From: Emmonsiellopsis sp. PD_33
Taxonomy: Eukaryota > Ascomycota > Eurotiomycetes > Onygenales > Ajellomycetaceae
Length of the DNA stretch: 64,000 nt
Direction of reading: 5' to 3'
Assembly: GCA_032988165.1 (NCBI GenBank)
Contig: JANTQF010000169.1
Span: 1-64,000, forward strand
The notes under the pieces are model-generated. The model was not told the DNA's origin. It saw nothing but the letters and a program-made list of their open reading frames with translations, and ran no database searches. The translations under genes were made by a program, and so were the position numbers. Positions 11,140 to 23,258 of the stretch are shown here, one piece after another (the first letter of the stretch is position 1; each line of letters starts with the position of its first letter).

Positions 11140-13626
11140 TGTGGCGGTGGATTGGTTGTGTTAGAGAGAGTGTGTGTAGTCAGATATTGGATAGAGATTG
11201 GACTGGCAAAGATGGTACTGAAGTTCAGATTGGAGCTGGCGACGAGGTGGTTGAGAGAAGAAGAGAGGCGAGGCGGGGGAAGCTGAGATGTGTTGAGGAT
11301 GGATGGTGGGGGAGAAGGCCGAAGTGAATTGGAGCAGCAGACAGCCGCCAATTTAAACAGCCCGCAGCCACGCCAATCGAGAGCAGCCTGGGTTACGTAG
11401 CAATCCGCAGTGCGAGCCCTGGACTGGATTCACGATGGTCGAGCAGCGCCGGTGGAGCATCGGACGCCGTCGACGTCAATTTATCTGGTGAGGCTGGTGG
11501 TGGAGCTGCCGGATCAGGCGATGGCGAATAGGCGACGATGGGCCCGGTACCTGTCTGCCGCGGGGGCTACCACTGCCGGCCAGGTATCTCTGCATAGGCG
11601 GGTATGGGTGTCTGGCTGTAGCTACCTAGAACAAAGAAGAGTAGAGTCTCATCCATGGTGATAGTTAATGTCTGTATCTGCATCTCTGTCTCCCCGTGCC
11701 TGTGTCTCTATCTTCCTTCACTACGCCACAACGTCCCACTGTTCCCACCGCCCAAGCACCCACTGCCGGCACTACAGCCCTCTGCCCCTCCCAAACGCTG
11801 TCAGCTCGGCGAGACGGCCTGCTGGGCTCGGGCTGGCGCTGTTTATTAGTTGATAATGATGCCCCACCAGCCGCCCCTGAACGATGAGCCCAGTTCTCGG
11901 TGTTTCGATGGATTTCTTTCTTTGCGGCCGTTCAGGAGAGAAAAGCAAATCCTCAAAAAGGAGAACCATTCCGGTGAGTTATTTACAGCGAAGACGCGAG
12001 AGAAAAAAAAAACCAAAATTCCAACTCAGGCCGCATCCGTCCACACCAACCAGGCCCAGGTTGCGCCGTGTCTGCCCTCTCAACCCCCTATCCCCTATCC
12101 AAACCGCTGCAGCACGAGCACAAGCACAAGCAATTGCCTCTCCATGCCGCACTGGAGGACAGAGCGCCTGCATATGCATGCGATATTGGACAATGATGCC
12201 CAACTGCCCGTGTTCCCCTGCTAGTCAGCCCGTGTCCGCCCGCTGTCGAAGGGCTGGATGGCCGGTGTGATTCCGAACATATCGACTTTTTTCCCTTTTG
12301 GCTATCCCAAGGACCTATGGTTGTCTCACGTTGTCCCCTTGCCCTTGTCCCTACCCATGTACACAAGAGAATTTGAAGGCATTCTTCCATACTGTCCGCC
12401 GCTGACCCTTATCCCAATCGCGGATTTCGAAATCAAATCTTCGTCCCCACCCGGCCCGGATTACCTGGTTGACCCGAAAAGCTCCGCATCTGGGTTCTTG
12501 CGGTCTTTTCCCAACCGGAACCGCTCCGTCTGCTGGTTTCGTCATTTTTATCTTTTTTGCCGGTTGAAGATGAGTGATTAAAGTGGGCGATGACGAGGGT
12601 GAATCCACGATATAAAGAAATAAACGTCCCCCAGATACAATATATGGAGGTGTTCCTGTTTTTGCCCGCCGCTTTTGCATCTACGTCACTATAACGACCG
12701 CAAAAAGGATCATCTTTCTGTACCCGATGTTGTCGCGGTTGTGGGTTTCAGTTGATAGTGCCTGCTAATCAATTACTTCGTCAGTGGTTGCTAAAGAACT
12801 CTTATCTATGATGATTCAACAGCAATGTGCCGGGTTACCAATTGCATATGGTCAGCACATTGCTTCCATATTAACTAGCTTTCATAAATAACTATATCAC
12901 CATGATTCTCTCTGACTTGATACCTAACAACCTCAAAAATGCCCCAGTTTCCCGATTTCTCCCTGGCCCTGCAACCCAACCGAGAGGACAGTGGAGAGAA
13001 ATCACCTCGTCATTTGACGAGCAATAGAAAGCAGCTTCGAGTCAATTAAGCGGGCTAAGACAGGACTCCGCGATTGAGAAAAAAATTATCTGGCTGGACA
13101 GGCTTACTAGAGGGCTCACATATCCCTCATCATCATCGGTGCTGTATTTTCCTAGCAAGCGTCAATGACGATTATTCTGCGTCAAAAGAGAATCATCATC
13201 ATAAGGCCATGGGTGTTTTGAAATGCGCGAAAGAATACCCACACTTGAGCAACGAACGAGACGAAAGGATTTTCATATGCAAGCGTGTCTAGCACCAGAG
13301 GAGCGGAACAGACCTCTTGAACACTAATAATGAACTAGATAACTCCCAAGCCACGCTGGCGGAGCGGAAATCCTCTATCCACCCTCCGCCAGTCGAGAAA
13401 AAAAAATGAACTTGGCTCGATCCTGATTGGCTGCGTCCAACCTCACCCAAAAACTTCAACTTCTTGCATCAAAAAAAAAAGCTGATTTGACACTTGAACT
13501 TCTCCCCATCTATCTCCTGTCTATGTATAAGAAACATAAGAAACCAAACCCCGCCATATAAACTATCTAACCCACCAAACCACCACAGTTATATGCGCAG
13601 GCACTTAGAAAAAAGCAAATGTCAAA
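11140..13626. other. Divergent intergenic region, HAD gene to RIT1
   Basis: About 2.5 kb separate the HAD gene (leftward) and RIT1 (rightward). Several open frames reach 100-140 codons but none shows a domain, phase-consistent introns or plausible composition. I see promoters and 5' UTRs only. A non-coding RNA cannot be excluded. Confidence 0.5.
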
Positions 13627-15705
13627 ATGACCAACCCCGCCCCCTCCCCTCCTACTACTACCGCCTACCCAACCACCCTCTCCTCCCTCCACTTCCCCTC
13701 CACCACCCACCAAACAATCTCCCAAGTGCTCTCCAGCCTTCGCAAATCCACCCTCTCAATCACCAACCGCCTGCGCTCCATCGAGGAAGACGCCCGCTTC
13801 GTCCAGCAGGTGGCTGACCACTACCGCCTGCCCCTGGTGGCCAACGAGAGATGTGGGAGCTGGTATATCCCGCCAGAAAGGAAGAGGGAGGGGGGAAGCG
13901 CGTATTTCAAGAGCACGGATGGGCATGCGGGACAGTGGGATTTCAGTACAAGGAGGTTGAATTTGAGGATTTTGGGGGTTTGTGGGGGGTTGGGGGGGTT
14001 AGTATTATTTTCTTCCCCCCTTATTTTCTCTCCTTCCGCCCTTTGTTTTTTTGCTTGGTTTTGGGTAAAATATATAGGAGGTGTGTTTTTGTTGTCTTAA
14101 GTGGAGCATGGGTTAATGTTTAATCCCCCCTTCTTTTTCTATATTTAGGTGTGTCATTGTCGACTCTACCAGGAGAGGTAAATGTAAGTTGTATACCCCG
14201 TCTACCTCCGTATCTATGTCTTTCCCCTTCTTCTATCTGACATTTACGGGCCTGGTATTATGCATAACCCCATTCCGTTGCCCTGGCCCCCCCTTCCCCC
14301 CTTTCTTTACCATCATACATCACCTATGCCCAATACCTAGCTAACCACCCACCAACCAGCAATGCCCGACGCGCTCTCCAAGACAGTCCCAATCTGGGCT
14401 GCCGTGATGAACAGAACGCTCTTCCCGGAAGCGGAAGAATATCACGCCGTCCAGTTCCCGCCCGATCTTCTAGGGAAATCTGAAGAATCGCAGATTGAAA
14501 AGAGGATTGGCGGGTTTGTGTTGGCTTTAAAGGTAATTGATTATGAAGCGGAGAGAATGGAGAGAAGATTATGATATATCCCCCCCACCCCCCCTTTTCC
14601 GTCTCCGTCCCATCCAACCCCATACGTCTTTTTGTTTTATCGAGTATATATATATATATGCATATTTTCATCCCCATCCACCCCGTCCGTCCAACAAAAC
14701 CAACAACATCTAACAAAAATAAAACAGTCCCTAAACCTCCCCCTCCCATCCCTAAAATCCCAACTAAAAAAACCAATCCACCTCACCTGGGCCACCCGCG
14801 ACTCATTCTATCCCAACAACTCAGCCTCCCATCTCCACTCCAACCCAAACCCAAACTACAACCTAATAGTCCTCTGCTCCGCCTCGCGACGCGTCCACGG
14901 CGCCGAGATGTCTGAAGGCGGCTACATCCAGGGCGCGGGAGACGACAGCGAGGCGTGGGCGTGCGGCCTTACACCGCCGCTGTTTTGGGAAAATAGGGAG
15001 GAGCTGTTTGCGACGAGGGAGGAGGAGTTGCCTGAGTTTATTGCGGGGTTGGTGGAGAGGGAGAGGCAGGGGTTGAGGGAGGTGGGTGGGGAGAGGGTGT
15101 TGGTTAGGCCGACGGGGAATGTGTGGGTTATGAGGGGGTGTGGTGGGGGTGGGGGCGGGAGTGGTGAGGGGTTTGATTTGAGGATTGATTGTAATGGTGC
15201 TGGTGAAGGGGAAGGAGGGTCTGGAGATACGGCGTCTTCTTCTTCTTTTGAAGAAGGACATTCGAAGATTCTAAACCTCGCCTGTCCAACGGGAAAGCTG
15301 GGTAGTCGCCATTTACGAAAAGTGCTCGAGAAAGTCGAGCAGTTCGTCTCGACGCATCTATCCCGCGACCCGTCGCTGTCGTTGGTCGTGATGTGTGAGA
15401 ACGGGAGGGATTTGTCTGTTGGGACGGTGCTGATGATCATTTGTCTGTTCTATGATGAGGAGGGTGAGTGGACAAGTTTCTCCTATATGGCCCCCTTTTT
15501 TTTTTGGTTGCATATTATGGCTAACACGATTGCTCGCGGGGTAGGCAACTATACTGGCCCGCAACGCGACGTTGCTATAAATAAGGAATACATCCGCCGG
15601 CGCCTGGCGTGGATAATATCTTCAAAAGAGGACGCGAATCCTTCGCGGGCCACGCTGCAGTCTGTCAATTCGTATCTCATGGAGCGGCCGGATCGAGACT
15701 ACTAA
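13627..15705 (+). CDS. RIT1: Initiator tRNA(Met) 2'-O-phosphoribosyltransferase (Rit1)
   Basis: Rit1 adds a phosphoribosyl group to A64 of initiator tRNA, which keeps that tRNA out of elongation. Five exons join in phase: 13627-13997, 14149-14183, 14360-14532, 14728-15463 and 15545-15705, giving 491 residues. Family signatures run in order: LRSIEEDARFV, PLVANERCGSWYI, SAYFKSTDGH, CVIVDSTRRGK, PDALSKTVPIW, the LTWATRDSFYP region and, in the C-terminal half, CENGRDLSVG. The C-terminus ends in SYLMERPDRDY. The first donor (GTTAGT) lies in a G-run. The last intron (81 bp) has no stop and keeps frame, so its retention would add 27 residues. A Gly-rich stretch around 15141-15168 and an Asp/Ser-rich segment expand the middle of the protein. 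Confidence 0.93.
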
Positions 15706-15901
15706 GGAACCCCCTGGCGTGCCCATTCCAGTGTAAATATATATATAATATAATCTTCTTATAATACCTCACCCACGCAATGGTGCACGAGTTAAACAAA
15801 TGGTATCTATCTCACCTCTATCTAATAAACAAGATGGCCAAGATCGTTAAAAGCTAGCAAACCCCTCCCAAAATGACATCATATCCCACCCACCGACTCA
15901 T

Positions 15902-16878
15902 TCATTCGTTAACCACAGCCTGCACAATCGCCCCTTCGTCTCCCTTGTCCAACGCATCCAACACCTCCATATCCCCCGCACTAATCTCAAAATCATAAAC
16001 GTCCCCATTCGCCCTGATGCGGTCCGGATCATCGCTCTTGGGCAACGGCACCCACCCCTTCTGCAGCGAGTAGCGGATCAGGATCTGGTTCGTCGACTTG
16101 TTGTATTTCTCTGCGAGGCTGACGAGCGTGGGCTCGCTGGCTTTGTATTGGCGGACGAGGGGGGAGTAGGCCTGGACGACGATGCCGTGTTGCTTGCAGT
16201 AGGATGTGATGGTTTTTTGTTGGCACCAGGGGTGGAGCTGTTTGATGTCAGTGGAAGGTATACTGGGGGGATATAAAAAACGGGGATGAAGGACAACTAC
16301 AAAAGACAAAAGAAAAGAAATTTACCAACCTCCAACTGATTAACATGCGGCGGCCACACCCCCTTCCCCCCCTCCGCCCTCTCATACCCCTTTATCTCCT
16401 CCACCTGCGCCACCCCAAAATTACTAACCCCAATACTCCTCGTCTTCCCCTCCGCAAACAACCTCTCCAACGCCAACCACATCTCCCTCCTCCCCTCCCT
16501 CCCGCTCTTCGGACTATGAATCAGAAACAAATCCACATACGCCCCCTCCCCTTCCCCGGCAATCTTCCTCACGCTCTCCAGCAACTTCTCATACGTCGCC
16601 TCCGGCGACCCCGCGGGCACCATGATCTTTGTCGTGATGAAGAGCTGGTCCCGTGGGATGTTGCAGGTGCGCAGGGCGAGGCCGACTTCGGCCTCGTTGC
16701 CGTAGAATTGCGCCGTGTCGATGTGGCGGTAGCCCGCCGTGAGGGCTGTGAGGCAGGTTTGGACGCATTGGGCGTCTAGGGAGCGGTAGACGCCCAGGCC
16801 GAGGTGGGGGATGAGGACGGAGGGGTTGTTGGGGAGCGGGAGGAGGTCGGTTGTGAGGGTTGGTTTGGTGGTTGCCAT
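15902..16878 (-). CDS. Aldo/keto reductase
   Basis: This is an NADPH-dependent reductase of aldehydes or ketones, in the AKR superfamily and probably cytosolic. Exons are 16330-16878 and 15902-16237, giving 294 residues, with a 92-bp intron starting at an atypical GTTGGT donor; the join recreates the family motif NQLELHPWCQQ. The catalytic tetrad is complete: Asp54 and Tyr59 in HIDTAQFYG, Lys84 in ITTKI and His121 in LIHSP. The cofactor segment appears as SIGVSNFG and, later, LPKSDDPDRIRAN. The first exon carries no signal peptide. Upstream DNA contains a perfect CRE overlapping a CCAAT box. The substrate cannot be told from sequence; xylose/glycerol-type or 2,5-diketogluconate-type reductases are candidates. 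Confidence 0.9.
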
Positions 16879-17768
16879 TTTTTTTCTTTCTTTTTTTTTC
16901 TGTGAGTAGTTATGGTTGGGATTTCTTTTTTCTGGGGGTTTGTGTGGTGGGTGGAAGGTAAGGATGGATGGGATGGATGGTGGGATGGATTGAGGGGAGT
17001 TCTATGACTCGGTTTTTCTTTTGCCATCCCCCTCCCTCGCTTTGGTGGGATGAAGTGGGGATTTGATTCCATGGCTGGTTAACGAGTTAGCGCCGGCTAA
17101 TCAGTCAGTGGGATGGCATCATCGGCAATGGGAATGGTAGGGAACCGGCTATGTGTGTATGTGTGTGTGTGTCGCCGAACATTCTTCGCGTGGGTTCGAC
17201 TATTATTATTGTTTTATGTTAATCGCGGATTAGAATGTAGAAATAATTTATGCTTAAATTAGGTTTGTGGACAGAAAAAGACGTTGATGCCAAGGAATAG
17301 GGGATGTTAGTTCCTGTGACGTCATTGGATGATATACAGAGGGGGGTCCAATAGAGACCGGATTAGTGGTTTATTATTTATAAAAGCGATGGAATATTTT
17401 AGCCATAATTTCAACAGTTCTTTGGTATATAGGCAGTCCTAACCTTCAATTTCAACCTTAATACCTAACTTTTGGTAATTGTCGGGAGTATATCATGCCC
17501 CTCTATCATGGCGGGGTAGTGGCCTAAATGAACGAATTCCCCCCCATGCGGTATCCTTCATAATAGTATGGAAATAGTGACGAGGCAAGATGGAAGTGGA
17601 CGTATATACTTGTCCAGAATGGGAGAGATATCAAACTGTGGCCCAGAAAAAAATGGATTCCCAATTCAATTTGAAGAGAAGCATCCCATCAACGAGAGAA
17701 AGGGGGACTAATATACAGAAACATCCCATCTACCCACCATCAATCAATACAATACTCCCTCCTGAGGT
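16879..17768. other. Intergenic region with promoter of the aldo/keto reductase
   Basis: No gene is seen. It contains a TG-dinucleotide repeat at about 17151-17173 and a CRE/CCAAT composite at 17317-17328. The right part is the 3' flank of the next leftward gene. Confidence 0.6.
17317..17328 (-). promoter_or_regulatory. CRE (TGACGTCA) overlapping a CCAAT box
   Basis: The plus strand reads TGACGTCATTGG: a perfect 8-bp palindromic CRE joined to a CCAAT box in sense orientation for the leftward aldo/keto reductase, about 440 bp upstream of its start. bZIP factors of the ATF/CREB type (AtfA in fungi) bind such sites; the CCAAT-binding complex binds the other half. Function is inferred. Confidence 0.45.
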
Positions 17769-19202
17769 CTAACTCGGCACAATCCGAAAAGACACAAATC
17801 TCGGCCTGTAAATACTCGGATCGCGATAATTATCCCCATCCTCCCCAATCTTCCCATCCATACTATTAACATTATACGACATCGTCCACCTATCCCCCTC
17901 CTGCAACTCCGGATGCACATGCGCATTATACCCAACCACATCCGCATCGCCATAGCTCCCCCACACCCCCACCTCAGGCATCCGATATACCTCATCATGC
18001 CCTTCCCACCGCTCAAACGGGCCGAACGGGTTACTGCCATACCATATCAAGATCCGATTGCTAAACGGGACAAAGCTATCCTGGCTGACAAGCACAAACT
18101 GCCCATCATTCCACGGCGTGACGCTAAACTCATTCGCAACCCCAGTGACAACATCAATCGCTTCAGATTCCTCCGCCGTCCACTCCCCCCCGGCCCGAAG
18201 AAACCGCCACCCACCAACCCGTGAAAGATCCGTCCCAGACACCCTCGCAACGCGCATCGTCTTATTCAACGCATCCCCCCTCGCCCCGTAGATATACGTA
18301 TATCCATCCCCGCTCCGCGCCGCCGTCATCACCGCACCACCCCACATCGTCTCCGCCGCCGAGGGCAGCGGATCAACCCGCACCGGCCTTGAAAACGAGT
18401 CCCCCCCGAGATCAAACGTGGCAACCACATTCCGCACAAACTTTATCTGCAGCAGCCCCCCATCCCCCGCCCGCTCAAATTCCTGAAACACCATCTGCAC
18501 AACCTCCCCCCTCCCGTCAATCACGCTCACCAGCCCATCTCCAACCCAATACCAATGCCCCGCGGCCGGCGGGGGCATGATGGCTGTCCGATCCGCGCCG
18601 GTGATGGTCGTCAGGTTATTATCTGACGTCTGCAACATGAAGCAATTATTGATCATGCGCGCGTTTGTGGGCCGGGTGCCGTTGGCATTTAGGGGGCCGA
18701 GATATGTATCTGAGAATAGCCAGAGGATGCGGCCGTCGGGTAGCGGGATGGAGAATGTGGAGTCTGCGCCTGTCCAGCCGTCGTTGGTGGGTTGGGATGC
18801 GTAGGTGGTGAAGAGGGGTTCGGGGGATGCGTGTGGTTGGGGGTCTTGGATTGAGGGGCGTGGTTGTTGGGTGTTGTTGGATGAGCGTGGGCGGGATGTG
18901 GTTGCTTTTGGTTGTCCCGCGTCGGGCGCGGAGGGGGTGTTTCCCATGTTGGTAAATTCTTTTGGCCCTGATGTTGCTGTTATTGCTTCACGAATCGCTA
19001 TGTTTGGCACTGTTGCTCCGGGACGTTGAAGAATGGGGGCATGATGCTGAGGTTCTGGCACGGGATCAGTATCAATTCTGCCCTGATATTGCTGTGTCAC
19101 CGCTCCTGCGTCAACAGTCGACGTGGGAACGTGTACAAGGTGGAGAAATAGTAGCAAGAGGTATCGGATGTATGCCAAATGTAGGCTCGAAGAAGCTGGC
19201 AT
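17769..19202 (-). CDS. Secreted protein with a glycosidase-like beta-propeller domain (DUF4185/DUF5005-like)
   Basis: This single-exon gene gives 477 residues from the ATG at 19202; the frame extends four codons further but without an ATG. The N-terminus has a strong hydrophobic core (LLLLFLHLV) typical of a signal peptide. A Pro/Thr/Ser/Gln-rich spacer follows to about residue 125. The rest is one globular domain with WTGADSTFSIPLPDGR, LWLFSDTYLG, MINNCFMLQ, VANEFSVTPW and a closing YRDPSIYRPRFVSF motif. Repeated aromatic strands and the FSDT motif resemble five-bladed propeller families of uncertain function (DUF4185 or DUF5005). Several N-x-S/T sites could be glycosylated. A carbohydrate-active role outside the cell is plausible but not shown. 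Confidence 0.7.
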   Translation of the reverse strand: MPASSSLHLAYIRYLLLLFLHLVHVPTSTVDAGAVTQQYQGRIDTDPVPEPQHHAPILQRPGATVPNIAIREAITATSGPKEFTNMGNTPSAPDAGQPKATTSRPRSSNNTQQPRPSIQDPQPHASPEPLFTTYASQPTNDGWTGADSTFSIPLPDGRILWLFSDTYLGPLNANGTRPTNARMINNCFMLQTSDNNLTTITGADRTAIMPPPAAGHWYWVGDGLVSVIDGRGEVVQMVFQEFERAGDGGLLQIKFVRNVVATFDLGGDSFSRPVRVDPLPSAAETMWGGAVMTAARSGDGYTYIYGARGDALNKTMRVARVSGTDLSRVGGWRFLRAGGEWTAEESEAIDVVTGVANEFSVTPWNDGQFVLVSQDSFVPFSNRILIWYGSNPFGPFERWEGHDEVYRMPEVGVWGSYGDADVVGYNAHVHPELQEGDRWTMSYNVNSMDGKIGEDGDNYRDPSIYRPRFVSFRIVPS

Positions 19203-19747
19203 GTTTGTCAACACCCCGAAATAACTAGTTAGTTAGACAAACTCAGCGGCTAATTAAGCTAATGTGGGAAACAGCACGGTATGGAAATGTAAGGCTTTAA
19301 CAATGAACAGGAACGAGCAGCTCCCTGGGAATTGAGTCGAATTGGAGAAGTCCCCTTCAACGTCGTTTGGAAAAAGCTAGAATGTCGTCTGTCTATGGAT
19401 ATTTCTGACAATTTTTTTATTTATTCCTACTTAACTTTTGGGGAATGCAACAATTATTTACCCCCTCCCTCCAAAATCATCAATATGAAATTATGGTGAT
19501 CTAGTTGGGAATTAATTTAATCAAATGAAAAACACGAGATGGGTATAAAGCTCGCGCTCAAGTATAGACTTTCTGATATTATTTTAGCTGTTTCCCGCTT
19601 CACCCCTTGTCCAAGCTAATAAAATGTCACTGTATTTTCATGAACCTAGTAAAACACTAAAGGAGGTGGAGGAATCGGGCAATGCTAGATCTAATACGTC
19701 GGGAAAACATGTTAGACCCCCGAACGAGTGGCTACTATATGCCAATA
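19203..19747. other. Intergenic, no gene
   Basis: An AT-rich spacer of about 545 bp, holding the promoter of the secreted-protein gene and the 3' flank of the transporter. No other feature is visible. Confidence 0.6.
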
Positions 19748-22702
19748 TCACGATCGTGCTCCACTGCTCCGCGCCACCAATTCCTGTTCGTCCAACCAAT
19801 CATGAAGTTTCGGCCTCTCCAACCGCCGTCTGAAAAGTAGATATCGTTTCGCCCAGTAGGGAAGCGCCTTTGTAGCTCGGAATTTCATGAAAGTAGTGAG
19901 GGGCACGGCAACTAGAGAGAAAGAGGGGGGGGGGGTGGAAAGTGTTAGTTTGGCTTTGGCGAGGCGATACAAAGAAGCAAGTTTTTAAGACATGTAAAAG
20001 GAGGAAGGATTTTCTTTCCCCCTCGCCTCGAGAATGCTTACAATCGTTATCCAATTCCTCCAGAGTGCGGCGTTTGGTCTCTGGAACGAACAGGAATATC
20101 ATAATAAGCGCTACGATATTCATGCCACTATATTGATACAGTTAACAAAGCGCATGCGGCAAGGGAACGGGGGACAATTAACTTACGCATAAAAGCCAAA
20201 TGCTCCGGTAGGCCCCCATGCACGGAGATGCGCCGGGAACGTTATCGAGACAACCGCGGCCCACATGAAATTAGTGACGACAGAGAAAGTCATGCCCAGT
20301 TCTATTTCATAGTTAGAGGACTCCTATCCACAGAAATATAGCGGTGAAATGCGTACCTCGGTGTGATAGGGGGAAGACCTCCGCCGAATAGGTAAAAGGG
20401 ACCGGCCCTTCTCCCGGTGAGTAGAATGCAGTGAACAAATAAATAAAAAAGGCAATAAGTGCCGTGTGCGCTAGCCCTTTATCGATTTTAAAACAGAGCC
20501 CGGCAGCCAATAGTGTCCAGGCCATTTGAGGGAAAGTGAAGAGGAGCAGGGAACGTCGTCCGAACGTATCAATGGTGAGAATCGCGGGCAAAGAGAACTT
20601 CAACAATCAGCAGGCTATCATAACCGAAGAATTATCGGGAATGAATCCTTACCAAAAAATTGACCATACCATATCCAAATGAACCTAGAAGAGCGAATTT
20701 GGCCCCTATATCGGCCTCCTCAAAAATGGTGGAGGAATAAAACGCAATTACATTAACTAAAATGTTACTGTTAGCGCAGAACGTAGAACAGATAATATAC
20801 CAATGACAGTAATACATACTCCCACACATCTGCTGAGCAATCATAACCGTATGTCTTCAAAAAGATAATTGGATTAGCTAGTCTCCGCTGGGTGGGGCCG
20901 GAGCTGACTTACGCTGCGAGTGTAGCTCGCCGGATTCGTGGAATGGTGAAAAGTTCCCCAAGTCTTCTTACGTAAGTTCTGAACGGACTTTTATTAAACT
21001 CATTCTTATTTGAGTGTTGTATTCCTGGGAAGCCAAACAGCTGGACGTGAATATAGTAGAGATCGCGCGCCGCTTGGATGCGGGTTCTCCTTAGCCGTGT
21101 AAGAGAAGCATACGCGTTCACGTAGTTACCCTTTTTGATATGCCAACGAGGGGATTCTGGAATACTGTGATTAGCTGAATATAAATATGGAGAAATGTAA
21201 CTATAGTAAGAACTGACCGGGACAGAAGAAGACCCCTAGAACAAGCGGGACGGCGGGTATCATGGCAGAACCCAACATGAATCGCCATTCGTTTTTGAAT
21301 TCGTAAACGATCAGGTTCGATGCAAGACCCCTAAATAGCAAGTATAAGTATGCGACAGATTTCAGAACACGGTACAGAGCCTGTAGTTGGGACGGTTTCA
21401 CCTACAGTGCAATACCAAATGATACCCACATCTGCCATGACATCACCAAGGCTCCCCGAATCGCGGCGGGTGATGTCTCTGCACTGAAAACGGGCACGGT
21501 GACGCCCTTTATTCCGACACCAATCCCCAAAAGCAGGCGGGTTACGAACAGTTGTTGCCAGGTTTGCACAAAGGCGGATCCCAGGGGGGTGATAAGGCAG
21601 AATATAGCGGAAATCATTATCGCGCCACGTCTCCCCATAAAAAAGTTAATGATGTCTGAAAGCCAACAGCCACTATGAATAGTTAGCTGAGGAACCTCTA
21701 ATTCGTAGTTTCCTACCCGAAACTATCCGCCGATGTATGCTCATTGCGCCCCTGGTGGAATATTAACCATAGATATCAAAATATGGTTAATCAACCTTAG
21801 AAGTCGCCAAGGATAATGGGGTGCACAGGGAAAGAGCAACATCGGGATACCAGAAAAGGAAGGAGAGGTTCCTGTGCTTCACATTTCACTTACATGAGCG
21901 CGGCACCGATGAACGGGGCAGAGTTAACCAAACCGATAATCCATTGATTACGGAGCTCCTCAGGGGACAAGTCATGCGTGTCCGATGCCTTAAAAGGAAT
22001 CCCCAGCTCGGCCGGAAAGAAAACGTTACCCCCATTCGCCCCGGTCTGGTCCCAGCCCCTAGAGGACGGTCAGAAACTATTTATATAAATAACTGGGATG
22101 CACTGACTGAACTGCAGCACCAATTGAGCATAGCGCAATAGTTCCATATAAGGCCCTAGATTGCCGCCAGCGATGTTCCCTTTCATCCCTTAGGGCATCT
22201 AGATGTTCTGGATAGTGCTCATCGCTAAGATCTTTGAGTATTTCGCGTTCTCTAGACGTGATTTCGGTTGAAGGGCGCTCATCATCCGTGAGTGTGGGAT
22301 CAAAGTACATAAATGCGTCAGGGTTTCGCGCAAGGAGTGCAGCTTTGGCCATCAGGTCCCCTGGTATAACATCCCTCAGGCCCTTCTGCATGCGAAACCT
22401 TTCTGCATGTTCGAGTACAACTTCGGTGCCGACTTCGGTCAGCGGATTCCGGTTTCTAGAAATGATATCTCCTGTTTAGCCTCGTAAAGACATCGGATGG
22501 ATGATCGCGGGCTACCTGTGTGGGTTGTCATCCAGCCCGATTGTTTCGATTGAAGATTTATCTGTGACATCGCCTAGTCTAAGCGGATAGCGTCGTCAGT
22601 CAAACCATGCAATTAACTCGGTTCATATGATCATACTCACTGAGCACTATTTGGCACCGCCAAAGCTATAGGCATCTCTTCAGACGAAGGTGAATTCGCC
22701 AT
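19748..22702 (-). CDS. MFS sugar/polyol transporter, copy 1 (13 exons)
   Basis: This is a plasma-membrane sugar or polyol:H+ symporter of the major facilitator superfamily. Thirteen exons splice in phase to an intact 668-residue protein: 22641-22702, 22516-22578, 22108-22455, 21894-22058, 21406-21672, 21218-21330, 20913-21156, 20820-20854, 20653-20756, 20357-20597, 20187-20301, 20042-20127 and 19748-19911. A cytosolic N-tail of about 155 residues precedes the first membrane segment, as in the paralog. Signatures include [74 protein letters not shown] and VPETKRRTLEELD. It is a clear paralog of the transporter at 49.1-51.5 kb but has almost twice as many exons. The intron before exon 5 is 221 bp. 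Substrate is unknown. Confidence 0.9.
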
Positions 22703-23258
22703 GACGGGATGAAAAACAAGGCAAGGAAATTATTTCGCGCAACCAGGTTTAACTGGAGGCTGGGAAGTCGATGGGAAAAGGAAAAGGAAGGAAAATGCTC
22801 AAGTAAGGCTGAAGAACAAATGTCAAAACCTTCACAAGCTAGGGAAAAACAAATCTGGGGTTTTCGATAGAGAAGCCCTGAAGACACTGGCTGCATTTCG
22901 GCTCGTCCCATGCTGTGCTCCCTGCTGGACGGACGTCCGCTCATAGTATGGCAGTTATATATTGGCAGTCGTAATCCCAACTTGTACAAGCCCCCTGCCG
23001 CTATTTCGAATGACATAAATAGTGCCTGTCAAGGCGCCTGTGCCACCGCAGGGCAATGGGGCGGATGTGGCTCAGCCGCCTTTCCTTTGTGTCACAGGGG
23101 CATGTGGGGTAAGCACCGACCATCAGCCTTATTGTTGGCTCATCCAAACCGAGTCAAGCACGATTCTTGGGATTCACCGATCATCTCCATCATCTTCAAC
23201 CACGCACACCTCGATACAGTTCCAAGGAGTATTCGACGGCACATCGCGGGCTCTCAGG
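22703..23258. other. Divergent promoter region, transporter 1 and STAND-like gene
   Basis: About 556 bp between two divergent start codons. Open frames running through it lack ATG starts upstream of the STAND-like gene. It presumably serves both genes. Confidence 0.5.

Noticed and set aside
12351..12680. Minus-strand frame of about 109 codons in the HAD-RIT1 gap
   Set aside because: No domain, no consistent introns, and Arg/Gly/Lys composition explained by GC-rich sequence; overlapping frames exist on the other strand.
19203..19214. Four-residue upstream extension of the secreted protein
   Set aside because: Begins at GTG; the ATG at 19202 gives a normal signal peptide.
19748..22702. First transporter as a pseudogene broken by stops
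   Set aside because: All apparent stops fall in introns; 13 exons with GT...AG sites restore a full-length frame.
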